A stretch of DNA of 64,000 bases. It comes from Sepioteuthis lessoniana. Lineage: Eukaryota; Mollusca; Cephalopoda; Myopsida; Loliginidae. This document shows, in pieces, positions 21,126-30,671 of the stretch. The stretch lies in NCBI GenBank assembly GCA_963585895.1, contig CAUZXS010005776.1:48501-112500 (forward strand). Reading direction: 5' to 3'. Both the position numbers and the translations under genes were made by a program. Within the stretch, counting starts at the first letter, position 1, and each line of letters opens with the position of its first letter. The notes below the pieces were generated by a model. The model was given only the letters and a program-made list of their open reading frames with translations. It was not told the DNA's origin and ran no database searches.

Positions 21126-21431
21126 GCCATGATCATAGAGCATCCACTATTTGTACTGGTAAGAACTATCTTTCCCTTACCTTCCATAAAACTCGGTTAA
21201 TTTCATCAGCACTTCAATTTTTTGTATCCTATATGCTATTAACATCCATGATTGGTCTACTGATCAGATTATTTGAATGCAATATGTATCCTGCTTCCTA
21301 TTTGGAATCAGAGCTTCCACAGGTCAAAATGTTATGATCTAAGAATAATAATAAAAAAATAAAGAAATTCAAAAATTTTCAATGCATAATAATTTGATAT
21401 AATCAAAAGTAGATTTAACAATGATTAACCT

Positions 21432-22185
21432 TGCCAAAGGTTGCCCAGTTAGCTGGGACTGTAGAATATACCAACTGCTTCTCTGCAGAGAGGTAAGATC
21501 CCCAACCACCCAGCAACAAGTGTCTTGGATATGACACTAAACAATCTGATGGTAAAGTTCCATAAATGTGGAGTACCCCTTCATTGCCATCACTCCCAGG
21601 TCCACTCTGGCCTGGAGTGGTAGCACTTGATATCTATGGGCCAAACAAAACTAAACCGTGTACTTATGCTAAACCGAATTGTTTGAAATAGAAGTGTTTT
21701 TGACATTGAAACTGTAGCTATGCTTAACTGAATTGTTTGAAATAGAAATGTTTTTGACACTGAAACTACTCATGCTAAAATGAATTATTTGAAATAGAAC
21801 TGTTTTAACATTTAACTGTGTTGTAAATAAAAACTATATTTATACTAAACTGAATTGTTTGAGTGGGTAGAGTGTTCACCAATATTCCAGGACACCTGGG
21901 TTCAATCTCAGGTCACGTCATACCGAAGACTTTAAAAAATGGTACTTGATACCTCCTTGCTTAACACTCAGCAATATAAGGTATGTATCAAGGTTGAAAT
22001 GGAGCAATCCAGGGAAAGGAGTAGCACCCTTCCCTAAACCTCAGTGTAGTAGCTATTGAAAAGGGAACCTTCTGGTCACCCTTGACTACGTTTGCCAACT
22101 TTACAACTTATATGTATAAAAATTGATTTGGCATTAATAACCTAAAATGGTTGATGTGCCATAAAACCAAACCAAACCTTTCCAA
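21432..22185 (+). mobile_element. VNTR composite, plus strand, with nested SINE-C
   Basis: Opposite orientation to most copies. The 5' block starts with GTTAGCTGGGACTGTAG and contains CACTCCCAGGTCCACTCTGG. The array follows at 21640-21860 with ATTGTTTGAAATAGAA units, then a SINE-C, then the shared tail ending GTTGATGTGCCATAAAACC and CAAACC at 22185. This copy reads the family in its inferred transcription direction. Confidence 0.8.
21863..22106 (+). mobile_element. SINE-C, the only plus-strand copy
   Basis: The head GTGGGTAGAGTGTTCACC (A-box region) is followed by GGGTTCAATCTCAGGTC (B box). The body has CAATCCAGGGAAAGGAGTAG. The tail ends at GCCAACTTTAC. It sits inside the composite array. 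I could not define a clear target duplication. Confidence 0.85.
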
Positions 22186-22298
22186 AGCATGACCAGGAAT
22201 AGTGGAGAATAAGTGCATGTATCTCTTGAAAATATTGTCAGGTTGTAAATAATTTCACATCTATATCATTATTTGGTTTTTGCATGCATTTTCCCAAC

Positions 22299-22572
22299 CC
22301 TTCCAACACAAGTAGGATGCAGCCCAAGGCCAATTTTAAAATGGAATATAGCTGGTTTGAATTCAGAATCTTCCTTCTACTCATCTGGTTGCCTTATAAA
22401 GTTTAAAAAGACAAGTCTACCATACTATTAAATCATATCTGGGGTGGGGAGAAAAGAGGTGAATTCATGCCTTTCCCAAGAATATTTGTGAAAAGTGAAA
22501 CACAATCAGCCTTATCCAGGATTTGAACCTGGGTCCCCAATTCCATTCCTTATTGCACAAGGCGTGCCTCCT
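22299..22572 (-). mobile_element. SINE-A, minus strand
   Basis: The minus-strand head near 22570 contains AGGTTCAAATCCTGG (B box). The body has AATAGTATGGTAGACTTGTC. The tail lies at 22310 (GGGCTGCATCCTACTTGTG on the minus strand). It is diverged from the young copy 230 bp to the right. Confidence 0.7.
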
Positions 22573-22804
22573 TTGGTTTTGGTATGTTACCATTGCACAA
22601 TAAAAAATATGATATCAACACAAAATTTTGGTAAGTGAAAGTATTAAAATATTCTAATTTAGAGAATAAAGCAATTTCCACTTCAATTTGTAAGTGAATG
22701 ATGTGGGGTCTGCATTCACATTGCAATCTTTATTATTTCTCCAGGGAGGTAACAAATAAATGCTACTTTATAGAGTATCTACTTTAAAAAAAAAAAAAAA
22801 AAAA

Positions 22805-23095
22805 GGAGGTGCCCGTGGTGTAATGGTTATCGTCGTAGGAACTGGACACAGCGACACGAGTTCAAATCCTGGACTGATTGAATTTCACATAGCACTAATA
22901 CCCTTGGGAAAGGTATGAATCCAATTATTCTCCCTCCGGCTATGGGTAAATAGTAGGACAGACTAGGTTCTTCAGCCTTGGTGAGGCAACTAGTCTAGGA
23001 GAAGGAAAACTCTGAACTCAAACCTGTTAAAATCCGCTTAAAAAAAAATTGACCTTGTGTCATATCCTGCCCGAGCGGAGGGGTTGGGTAAATAT
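22805..23095 (+). mobile_element. SINE-A, full-length reference copy
   Basis: Directly preceded by a run of about 22 A. The head reads GGTGCCCGTGGTGTAATGG with A-box TGGTGTAATGG, and the B box is CGAGTTCAAATCCTGG. The body contains CTCCCTCCGGCTATGGGTAA and GTCTAGGAGAAGGAAAACTC. The tail ends CGGAGGGGTTGGGTAAATA. It is close to the copy at 58507, so this family has been active fairly recently. Confidence 0.9.
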
Positions 23096-23189
23096 GATCT
23101 ACTTTATTTACTTGCAATGAATTATGATATAGATTCTTTGAATTGGATGTCAATTGAGCTTAATGGCCATCCTAGGTGGCTTTTAAGTG

Positions 23190-23770
23190 AGTATTCATAA
23201 AAGAATAATAATGAAGTAATTGAGAAGTGTGAATAAGAGAGAAAAGGAAATCATAATAACAGAAAAGAATGTTTGAAAAGGAAAAGGTGAGAGAAAAGAA
23301 GGAATGAATGGAAAGTAGCAGAAAAAAAGAAAAAAATGATTCAGAGAAGAAAGAAGAAAAAAAGAAATAGAAGAAAGAAGAAAAAAAGAAATAGAAAATT
23401 TGGAGGAAAAAAGTCAAGAGAAAGAGAAATGTGTGAGTGTAAAAAAAATGAAAAGAAAGACAAAGAGATTGATTAGTATAATGGATGGAAGGAAGTGACA
23501 GAAAGAGTAATGGCAAATTCTGGAATAAAAGAAAATTAAAAGAAAAATGGGAATATTATAAGAGTCGGGTGACAGAGAGAGTTTAGCAAACACACAAAGA
23601 AATTTAGCAAAAGGCGAAGTGTAAAAAAGAGAGAGAGAGAGAGAGAGACAAATATGTAAAAAAAACAAAACAGGAAAGCAAAGATAGAAGTAGGAAAGAG
23701 CAAAAAAGATTGAAGAAGAAGGAATACGAAAAATAAGAAACAAATATATAAAGAAAAAAATCTGAGGTTT
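23190..23770. repeat. Long purine-rich tract
   Basis: The plus strand is dominated by A and G for almost 600 bp, with runs such as GAAGAAAGAAGAAAAAAAG (a near-exact 32-bp duplication around 23345-23400) and GAGAGAGAGAGAGA at 23630-23647. The overlapping Phe/Leu/Ser-rich minus-strand frames are composition artefacts. Such tracts can adopt triplex structures. Confidence 0.75.
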
Positions 23771-24555
23771 TTCCAAGTGTAGAAGAGCAGTGCATAAGGT
23801 TTTAGGCTCTTGGTAATCGGTCTGATTTGTCCTTTCATTCAATTATGGGGAACTGCCTTACACAGGAAATAAGGGTCTAACAATTTTTCTTCCTCTCTTT
23901 CAAAATGGTGACAAAATGATAAATAAATGTACTAATAAGAAAATAATTTGTATCCACTCCAAGGGGAGAAAACTGGACAAACCAACTTGTGCTACAATGA
24001 GAATTTAATTACATGTAAATGTAGAGTCATTAAGGTCCCTAAATGTCAGCATTTTTTTATCATTAGGGAGTAGCTGTTTGTTTTCTTAAGGCAACATAGT
24101 TGTTGTAAATATACGAGTGTGTATATATATATATATATATATATGATTTAGCAGTGCACTTATTATAGTAATAAAATATATATCAATAATATCCAGTTGG
24201 CATCCAAAGACAATGGGTGTGGATTATTCATGTATAGAATACAGGAGGAATTTCATATAAATCTATGGGAGTGCTCGCTCGATGTATGGCTATTGTGATA
24301 TATTCCCTTTCCAGGTTTATATAATAAAACTCACATACAGAGCATATACAATGTAACTGAAAACCTCCTTTCCTTTTTGCCTAAAAATTTAACCCTCTAT
24401 CCTTTTTGTCTGAAAATTTATGTGTATATATATATATATATATATATAAACCAAAATCTATATTTGCTGTTTTCCACCCTTAAATTAAACATATAAGTAA
24501 TCTGAAAAGATGATTATGATAATATTCTTCACCAAAATAAATTTATGACAAGTTA
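23771..24555. other. Unassigned with two (TA)n arrays
   Basis: (TA)n at 24121-24145 and 24425-24448. Between them is a short duplication (CCTTTTTGCCTAAAAATTTA and CCTTTTTGTCTGAAAATTTA at 24370-24421). No gene recognised. Confidence 0.5.
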
Positions 24556-25110
24556 ACCAGGTTTCATGGCAAATGATCAACAAAGTGAGCGGAAGGAAGA
24601 GCACTGCCAAAGCTAGACTGAAAGCTACCAGCCAACAAGATCAAATATACATGTGGAAACAGCATTTCGAGAATTTACTCAGAAACCCTCCAAAAGTTAC
24701 TCATGAACCAATCACAAGAATTATAAGTAAGCAATTAGGACCGTTTACTCAAGAAGAACTCGACTGGATACTGAGAAAAATTAAAAATAGAAAAGCAGCA
24801 GGGCTTGATGAAATACCCCCAGAAGTATGGAAGACCAGATAATTTGATACCACACTGCTCTGACACTAATGCCATATATAATCAAAATCCTATAGACAGA
24901 TGGATGAAGGGATGCATCCTCCCATTTCCTAAAAAGGGCAACCTCGGATTAGCCAAGAACTATCGAGGTATAACACTTACATCCATAGCGGCCAAAATAT
25001 ACAATGCTCTACTAAACAACTGCATAGAACCCAAAATTGAGAATATACTTAGGAAGAACCAAAACTGGCAGTCACCAAGTTCCATCGTATCTGAGTTTAC
25101 ACTATCCTAA
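24556..25110 (+). pseudogene. RTE-type LINE reverse-transcriptase fragment
   Basis: The first frame (to about 24840) reads WKQHFENLLRNPP, then FTQEELDWILRKIKNRKAAG, the linker before the reverse transcriptase of RTE elements. A frameshift near 24835 moves to the next frame with NAIYNQNPIDRWMKGCILPF, then LAKNYRGITLTSIAAKIYNA, the first reverse-transcriptase motif. After KNQNW the sequence loses the frame; the catalytic FADD-type motif is not reached. The fragment is truncated at both ends, so it cannot produce an enzyme. It probably belongs to the family whose 3' ends recur in the window. Confidence 0.85.
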
Positions 25111-25340
25111 CTTAGATACATATGCTCTATAACTGATACTGAATAATCTTTATTTATAAATATAGTAAACTAAATTTGTGTGAGTGCATGCGTGTGTGTT
25201 CAAAAAGTACCAAGACAAAAACTGTATTTACAAAGACAGAATGCATATAATTTACACCAGTTAAGGAACAGTGGACTACTTTATGACAAAAGGTAACCAA
25301 TACAAAAAAGAGAACAGCTTTTTCTTATTATATATATATA
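25111..25340. other. Unassigned
   Basis: No repeat or coding feature apart from a short (TA)n at 25331-25340. A stretch at 25196-25225 (TGTTCAAAAAGTACCAAGAC) resembles a DNA-transposon end but has no partner that I can see. Confidence 0.4.
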
Positions 25341-25560
25341 AGTAAAGTTGGTGACTGTAGTCAAGGGCAACCTAAAGACTCCTTTTCAATAGCTACTATA
25401 CTGAGGTGTATAGGAGAGTGCTACTCCTTTCCCTAGATAGCTCAACTTAACCTTTGATCCATACCTTATAATGCTGAGTGTTAAGCATTTTTTGAGTTTT
25501 TGGTACGACTCAACCTAGGATTGAACCCTGGTCTCTTGGGCCATTAACAAACATTATACC
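25341..25560 (-). mobile_element. SINE-C, minus strand
   Basis: The left tail (AGTAAAGTTGGTGACTGTAG on the plus strand), the body (GTGCTACTCCTTTCCCTAG) and the right-end head (TTGAACCCTGGTCTCTTGGG) are all present. The outermost tRNA bases are eroded. Confidence 0.8.
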
Positions 25561-25561
25561 T

Positions 25562-25627
25562 ATATGTTTTGATGAAGCATTGTCAATTATTAATATCATT
25601 AATTCTGATTACCATTTTCTTTGCTTT
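25562..25627 (-). mobile_element. SINE-E 3' fragment
   Basis: GATGAAGCATTGTCAATTAT followed by TATCATTAATTCTGATTACC matches the 3' body of SINE-E. It sits between a SINE-C and a VNTR composite. Confidence 0.5.
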
Positions 25628-26340
25628 AGTTTGGTTATGTTTTATTCCATATCAACTAATGTGGGTTATTTAATGCCAAATCCTGTTTTATGTGTCTGTT
25701 TGTGTGGGGGGGCATGATTTTTAAGCTAAGAGTTTATCGGTAACATTTTTAAATAAGTCAATGCACATTTGTTTGTACACAGTTAAATGGTTTCAAGCAC
25801 TGTTAGCACTAATTATTCACTTTGATATGACTAAATTCAATGGTTTCAAGTATAGTAAATAATTGAACAGTTCTATTTGATCTATAGATGAGACCCTAAC
25901 AGGTACGACCACTCAAGATCAGAGTGGACCTGGGATTGATGACAATGAAGGGCTACTCCACATTCTCCAGAGCTCCAGGATTAGAGCCTCATCATCTGAT
26001 GTTTTAATGTCATATCCATGACACTCATTAGGAATGTCTTATCACTCTGCAGAGATGCAGTCAGCAGATTTGTTATAAACCCTACCTATGAACAGTAATG
26101 GATATGTCCCATTCCTCATAAATGCGTTGGACACTATTGTGAGAGGGTGAAAATATACTGAATAGTCACCACTAGCAGTGTTTACCTTCTTCACACTGCT
26201 GGCAAGTATTGTATTTTGTTAATGTTATAAAGATTTCCATTTCATTTCCAACCTCCATTTTGGTTATTTCTCATTCAGTAACCTTTTTGTTAGGTTACAA
26301 CAATATTCTACAGCCCCAGTCGACTGGACTGGAGCATTTT
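25628..26340 (-). mobile_element. VNTR composite interrupted by a solo LTR
   Basis: The tail is at 25628-25685, the array to 25870 (TTTGTTTGTACACAGTTAAA) and the 5' block from 25880 (GAGTGGACCTGGGATTGATG). At GCAGTCAGCAGATT the element is interrupted by an LTR-like insert (26071-26302) and then resumes with ATATTCTACAGCCCCAG to 26340. Confidence 0.8.
26071..26302. mobile_element. Solo LTR-like insertion, 232 bp
   Basis: Begins TGTTATAAACCC and ends GGTTACAACA, giving a TG...CA inverted terminal match. Comparison with uninterrupted composites, which read CAGTGTATTCTACAG, shows that the flanks AGATT (left) and ATATT (right) are diverged copies of a 5-bp target, GTATT. There is no coding sequence. 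A solo LTR is the simplest reading, although a small non-autonomous LTR element is also possible. The orientation is unknown. Confidence 0.6.
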
Positions 26341-26562
26341 CTTTTCTCTTTTTAATTTCAGTTGCTTTTTATCACAACTCACTTAAGTCTTTATTTCTAC
26401 AACAGTAAAGAACAATGCCTATCAAAAACAATAATAAAGAATAAACCTTCACTAAGGCTTGAACACTTATTTCCTTTTAGCCCGAAGGAATCCTAGTTAA
26501 ACATGTCAGCGGCATTATCAACTAAGCAACAAAAGCAAATTGTATCATAGAAGCCTATGTCA
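26341..26562 (-). mobile_element. SINE-E, minus strand
   Basis: The body contains CTTTTTATCACAACTCACTT, then ATTTCTACAACAGTAAAGAA. At the right end, the minus strand reads GTTGCTTAGTTGATAATGCC (A box) and GTGTTCAAGCCTTAG (B box), a tRNA-like head. It adjoins the composite on its left. Confidence 0.65.
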
Positions 26563-26583
26563 TATCTATAAACCAATCACTTA

Positions 26584-27233
26584 TGTAACATGATATGGAG
26601 AGTTGAAGTTAGAAAGAGAACAGGAGGCTAATTTCTGAGGAAGGAGAGAGAGAAGAAAAAAAATAGGAAGAAGAAAAAGCAAACAGAGAGTTTATGGAAT
26701 GGCCAGCTGACCTCTGAGGAGTCAGGCCAAAGCACTTGTTGTAGGTCAGCCTATCATGGGTGAATGACTATGGTAATTAAAAATGACTACAAAAAAAAAC
26801 AGTCCCAAATCTTCTGTGCAGTTGTGGAACTATGTTTCTCCCTCCAACACAAGGTGGAAGTAAGGGGACAAGTTGGGTTTAAAGTCAGTTGACTGGGAGA
26901 CACAAGGTAAAGACAAGACTTGAACACCAGCCAGAGACAATGTAAAGAGCAGTTGGAGCACAGATGCACAGCAGTGAGGACAGACCCCGCAAGGAAGCAC
27001 ATGTTAGAACTAGAAGAAGAAAGTGGGAGAAAATTCAAGGTCTGTGTCTGCTCTCTTTCTTTCCTCATGACATGTTGTTTCTCTTTGTCTAGCTAACACA
27101 GTCGACTCAGCTTTTATACTCTGTTTCTATCTCCCAACAACAACTGAAAAAGTGTAATAGCGAATAAACTTTTGTGTTAGTAAACTAAGACAGAGTTTTG
27201 TGTGTTCATCACTTTTCCCATGGCAGGGTTACA
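26584..27233 (+). mobile_element. Candidate LTR, about 650 bp
   Basis: Starts TGTAAC and ends GTTACA (6-bp inverted match). A TATA-like TTTTATAC lies at 27110 and an AATAAA at 27164, in the spacing expected of U3-R-U5. The GC content is higher than the surroundings. No convincing target duplication flanks these exact ends; an alternative right end at 27288 gives ACTTA/ACTTT. The overlapping 93-codon minus-strand frame is unrelated. Low to moderate confidence. Confidence 0.3.
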
Positions 27234-27499
27234 ACCATACATATGGTGTATAATAGTACAACGTCCTATGTGGTGCAGTAACATTACAACTTTCTATTTG
27301 AGACCCATAGTGGTACACTTATATTGTCTCATATATCATTAGGTAATCTGTTGTGAAAATAAAAAATTGATTTCTGGAAAAAAAAAAACAGTATCTTAGT
27401 TTTGCTATTATAATTATTTTTCAGTTTAGTCAAACAGTTTGAATTCAAGTTTTTCAGACCAGTACTAACTGGTTTATTATTTTACTCTTTGCAAATTTT

Positions 27500-27845
27500 T
27501 CACAGTAGTTTTTCACTGAAGTCTGAGTAACAGGAAGTCTCCTCATATCTCCAGGACTCTTCTAGATATCCTAGCTGAATTTTATAATGCTGTGATCTCC
27601 AATGTCTCAATTTTTCCTCTTATCTCAAGTTCCCCCTGCCCGTTTTCCAGGCTTTTGGGGACCATTTCAAAGGCACCAACTACAATTGGTATTTTTGTCA
27701 CTTTTATATTCCACAACTTTTTTTAGCTCTCTGGCAAGATCAAGGTATTTGTCTACCTTTCTGTTTGCATTTATTATTTTGCTTTCTTTTATCTGTGGTC
27801 CACTGGAACAGTGAAATCCACTATTTGACAAGTTCTTTTTTCTTG
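27500..27845 (-). pseudogene. Non-LTR retrotransposon ORF2 C-terminal fragment, second copy
   Basis: The minus strand reads a degraded LGYLEESWRYEETSC, and upstream of it PLKWSPKAWKTG and a KKSCGI block. This corresponds to the segment of the neighbouring LINE at 27960-28260. It carries many stops and frameshifts. It may be a tandem duplicate or an independent insertion of the same family. Confidence 0.55.
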
Positions 27846-27959
27846 TTAATTAATACTAAATCTGGTCTTCTGGCTTAGATCAAGTGACACATTTCTATCT
27901 CAAAGTCCAAGAGAATTTTATCATTATTATTACACTTCTTGGAAGTTTCCAACATCAAC

Positions 27960-28945
27960 ACTAACTGATAGTCTTTCATTGGAATCCAAGAGACAGCAAG
28001 TCTCTACACTTCTCCAGGATTCTTCTCAGTATTCTGGCTGATTTTAATGCTGTAGTTTGAATGATATTGATTCATCCTTCAATTTCCAACTCTTCCAGCC
28101 CTCTTCCAAACCTTTGGGGACTGTTCCAAGCATATGAATTACAACAGATATCACCATTACTATCATGTTCCACACCTTTTTAAGTTCTCTGGCAAGGTCT
28201 AAGTACTTGTCTCTTTTTTCATTTTCTTTGATTTTCATTCAGTGGTCTGCTGGAATGGTACAGTTCACTATATGGTAGGTTTTCTCTTTTTTTCACTCTT
28301 AAAGTTTCCTTTCTTAGCCATGTCCAGGTTTTCTCATATGAGATTTTGTCAGTTTGTTGCTAGAAATATCCATACAGTTGTTTTTCTTCCCATTTCTGAT
28401 TTCTAGTTATTGTCATTCTGTTTACCTTTATATTTTCAGTGCTGTTTCTGGTTGTTATAATTAGTCTTTCTTTATTCTTTTTTATGTAGTCTTTAAGTCA
28501 TCATATTGACAAAGAGAAAGTTTGGTTTGTTTGTTTAATGACATATCAACCTTCATGGGTTATTTAATCCCAAAGCCATCCTTCTAGAAGAACAGGATTG
28601 GTACTATTTAACCCATAGCTAGAAGGATAAGGGGGTTCATATCTTTCCTAGGGGTTCGAACTTGCTTACTACGATTCTGCAGTCTAGCGCTTTCACCATT
28701 ACACCACAAAAACACCCCTGTTATCATATTGATGCATCAACACTATCTTCAATGCTGGTGAGTCCTCTTCCTCCTTCTTTTCTTGGCACATATAGTCTGT
28801 CAATGTCATTTCTCAGATGTAAGAGCTTGTGCATCATCATCAGCTTTCTTGTCCTCTGTTCCAGTTGTCTAAGTTCTTCCCTTGTCCATTTTAAGAATGG
28901 TCACCTGAATATCTTAAAAGAAGAACAGCCTTGGTGTTTATATTA
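27960..28945 (-). pseudogene. Non-LTR retrotransposon ORF2 C-terminal region, split by a SINE
   Basis: Reading downward from 28945, the minus strand gives FLKWTREELRQLEQRTRKLM, then LYVPRKEGGRGLTSIEDSVD. It is interrupted by a SINE-B at 28510-28722 and continues with degraded sequence to about 28240, where a clear frame (28238-28044) reads KRDKYLDLARELKKVWNM, then LGTVPKGLEEG. It ends with SARILRRILEKCRDLLSL near 27990. These blocks match the post-reverse-transcriptase region of a LINE widespread in invertebrates. It is not the RTE family seen elsewhere here. Stops and indels make it dead. Confidence 0.8.
28510..28722 (-). mobile_element. SINE-B reference copy with exact target duplication
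   Basis: The 213-bp element is flanked by the identical 10-mer ATCATATTGA at 28500-28509 and 28723-28732, and interrupts a LINE coding region. From its 5' end (right) the minus strand reads TTGTGGTGTAATGGTGAAAG (A box) and CAAGTTCGAACCCCTAG (B box). The body has CTATGGGTTAAATAGTACC. The tail runs through CATGAAGGTTGATATG to AAACAAACCAAACTTTC. This copy fixes the true ends of the family. Confidence 0.92.
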
Positions 28946-28975
28946 TTATTATTATTATTATTTGCATAAATGAAC
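28930..28975. repeat. (TTA)n microsatellite
   Basis: A short trinucleotide run, TATTATTATTATTATTATT, at 28942-28961. Confidence 0.7.
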
Positions 28976-29019
28976 AAGTGTTCCTTGTACAATAAGTTTA
29001 TTTCATAAGTACTTGCTTG

Positions 29020-29250
29020 TTGGTGATGAGAAGGCTCCCTTTTCAATAGCTACAAGGTGTAAGGGAGGGCGCTACTTCTTTCCCTGGATTGCTCCACTTT
29101 ACCCTCAATACATACCTTATATTGCTGAGTGTTAAGCGAGGAGGTATCAAGTACCATTTTTAAAGTCTTTGGTTTGACACGACCTTGAATTGAACCCAGG
29201 TCTCCCGGGCCATTAGTGAACACTCTACCCACTAGACCAATGAGCCGGTA
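29020..29250 (-). mobile_element. SINE-C, minus strand
   Basis: The body contains GAGGGCGCTACTTCTTTCCC, and the head at the right reads TTGAACCCAGGTCTCCCGGG and ACTCTACCCACTAGACC on the plus strand. The 3' tail is shortened. Confidence 0.8.
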
Positions 29251-29601
29251 GCTGCTTTATTAACTACAAAATGAAAGCCATTGATATGACAGAAGCCTAA
29301 ATAATACCTATAAACACATCTCTTACTTTAGGTTTTCATTTGTCAGCATGTAATAACTTTTTTTGTTTTGCTTTGTTTTTACCTGAATAGTATTAATAAC
29401 ATATAGAATCAACTGTACTCAAAAATTAGTGGATTATTTATGGCTAGAATATGATGAAAACAAAAGGGATATACTCTTTATCTACTCTAAATTTTATAAT
29501 CCAGTTAGGATGAAGAATACTACTAAAATAATAAAAAAATACCATGAAACAATATTTCATTAGTAAGAAAAGTGATTGCTTTTGCGGATAACTATATATA
29601 T
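29251..29601. other. Unassigned AT-rich flank of an LTR element
   Basis: No repeat or gene is seen. It ends in the ACTATATATAT that borders the LTR element. Confidence 0.4.
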
Positions 29602-30015
29602 TGTGTTATTCAGACGAAAACTGGGTGGTAGAAAAACAAACATCCACTCGAATCTGTTCCCACCGATAGCCAACACAGAAACCAGAACAACTCTTCACTC
29701 GGAACCTCATTCCCTGTACACCACAAACAACAGTACTCTCATTATCTCTTTTTCTCTGGAACACGGGTCTAGCCTTCACAAGTCTCAAAGATCAACTGAC
29801 TTGAAACCAAGAGTCAGCTCTTTTTATCCTTCCTCAGTCTCTGGTAAGAAACCAGAATCTCTCATTTATGTTATCCTCATTTTGGCTGATAACATATGTG
29901 CTGTGTCATTTCAACATCAATTTGCCAACATTCACCTTGCAGGTCTACGATGTCTACAAGCATATGTGCAAACAATTCACCTTCTCTTGCTTCATCAAGC
30001 TATGTCTCTGCCACA
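29602..30015 (-). repeat. 3' LTR (minus strand)
   Basis: 414 bp from TGTGGCAGAG to GAATAACACA on the minus strand, with a TATA-like GGATAAAAAGAGCTGAC in the middle. It matches the other LTR over GAGCTGACTCTTGGTTTCAA and GAGATAATGAGAGTACTGTT but lacks a roughly 250-bp GC-richer block found there. Confidence 0.65.
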
Positions 30016-30660
30016 CTCCTCCCTGATCTCCTCATCACAAACAGTGCACCCAGAAGTGAGTCTCTTCTAGCAGGTACTCCTTTGAAAGGAAACAACACAC
30101 ACTTCACTCTCAGATGGATTCATCTGAAGTTTCACTGGGCATGTTGGTGTCCATTGATAGACTGCTGATGTCAGAGCCATCATTTGGTGGACTTGACTCT
30201 AAATAAATTAATCACTCTCTTCTGAGTCGCTTTCGTCACTCAACAATGGATATGATGTTGTAAATGGCCGCAGGTCTTTAACATGGCAAGGTATCCCATC
30301 AATCAGCTAAGATTGCAGGCAGCAAACTTCAGTTACATGCCCAATCCTGAACTTAGTAGTGCACTTGCCATGTGGAGTCTTAACCCAGATGATGTCTCCT
30401 TCTTCATATTCCCCTCCAGTCATCTGTGGTTCAGGCAGGGAGTTGGCTTCAAACCACCTCAATAAAGAACAATTTATTCTGACCATAATGGTTTTAATAC
30501 TTCTAGGGCTACATTCTACAGTTTCATTCACACCCAGTGAATGTGTGATTTCCTTAGACACCAGTGGGTCAACGGATATATGTCCATTTCACACCTGGAT
30601 GTCCACTTTGTTGGTAGATGTCAGCCACCTGACTCAATTAGTTGGCTCCCCATTGTGGTA
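30016..30660 (-). pseudogene. Ty3-like pol remnant: integrase C-terminus
   Basis: The minus strand at about 30440-30320 reads YEEGDIIWVKTPHGKCTTKF, then RIGHVTEVCCLQS and LIDGIPCHVKDLRP, the C-terminal integrase module of Ty3-like elements. It then reads an acidic SDESDSEES and a closing CTVCDEEIREECG that runs into the LTR. At the other end (about 30600) GHPGVKWTYIR matches the zinc-binding region at the start of integrase. The catalytic core between them is deleted, and several stops are present. Confidence 0.7.
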
Positions 30661-30671
30661 CAACTCACTGG

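Noticed and set aside
22805..22880. Functional tRNA gene
   Set aside because: The A and B boxes are present but the cloverleaf is not sustained and the sequence continues into a SINE body; other tRNA-like heads are likewise SINEs.
23172..23842. Phe/Leu/Ser-rich minus-strand frames that look like membrane proteins
   Set aside because: Purine-rich DNA read on the opposite strand gives hydrophobic codons; no start context or conserved motif.
29576..30070. 164-codon plus-strand frame
   Set aside because: Antisense to an LTR and the end of pol; the minus-strand reading is the meaningful one.
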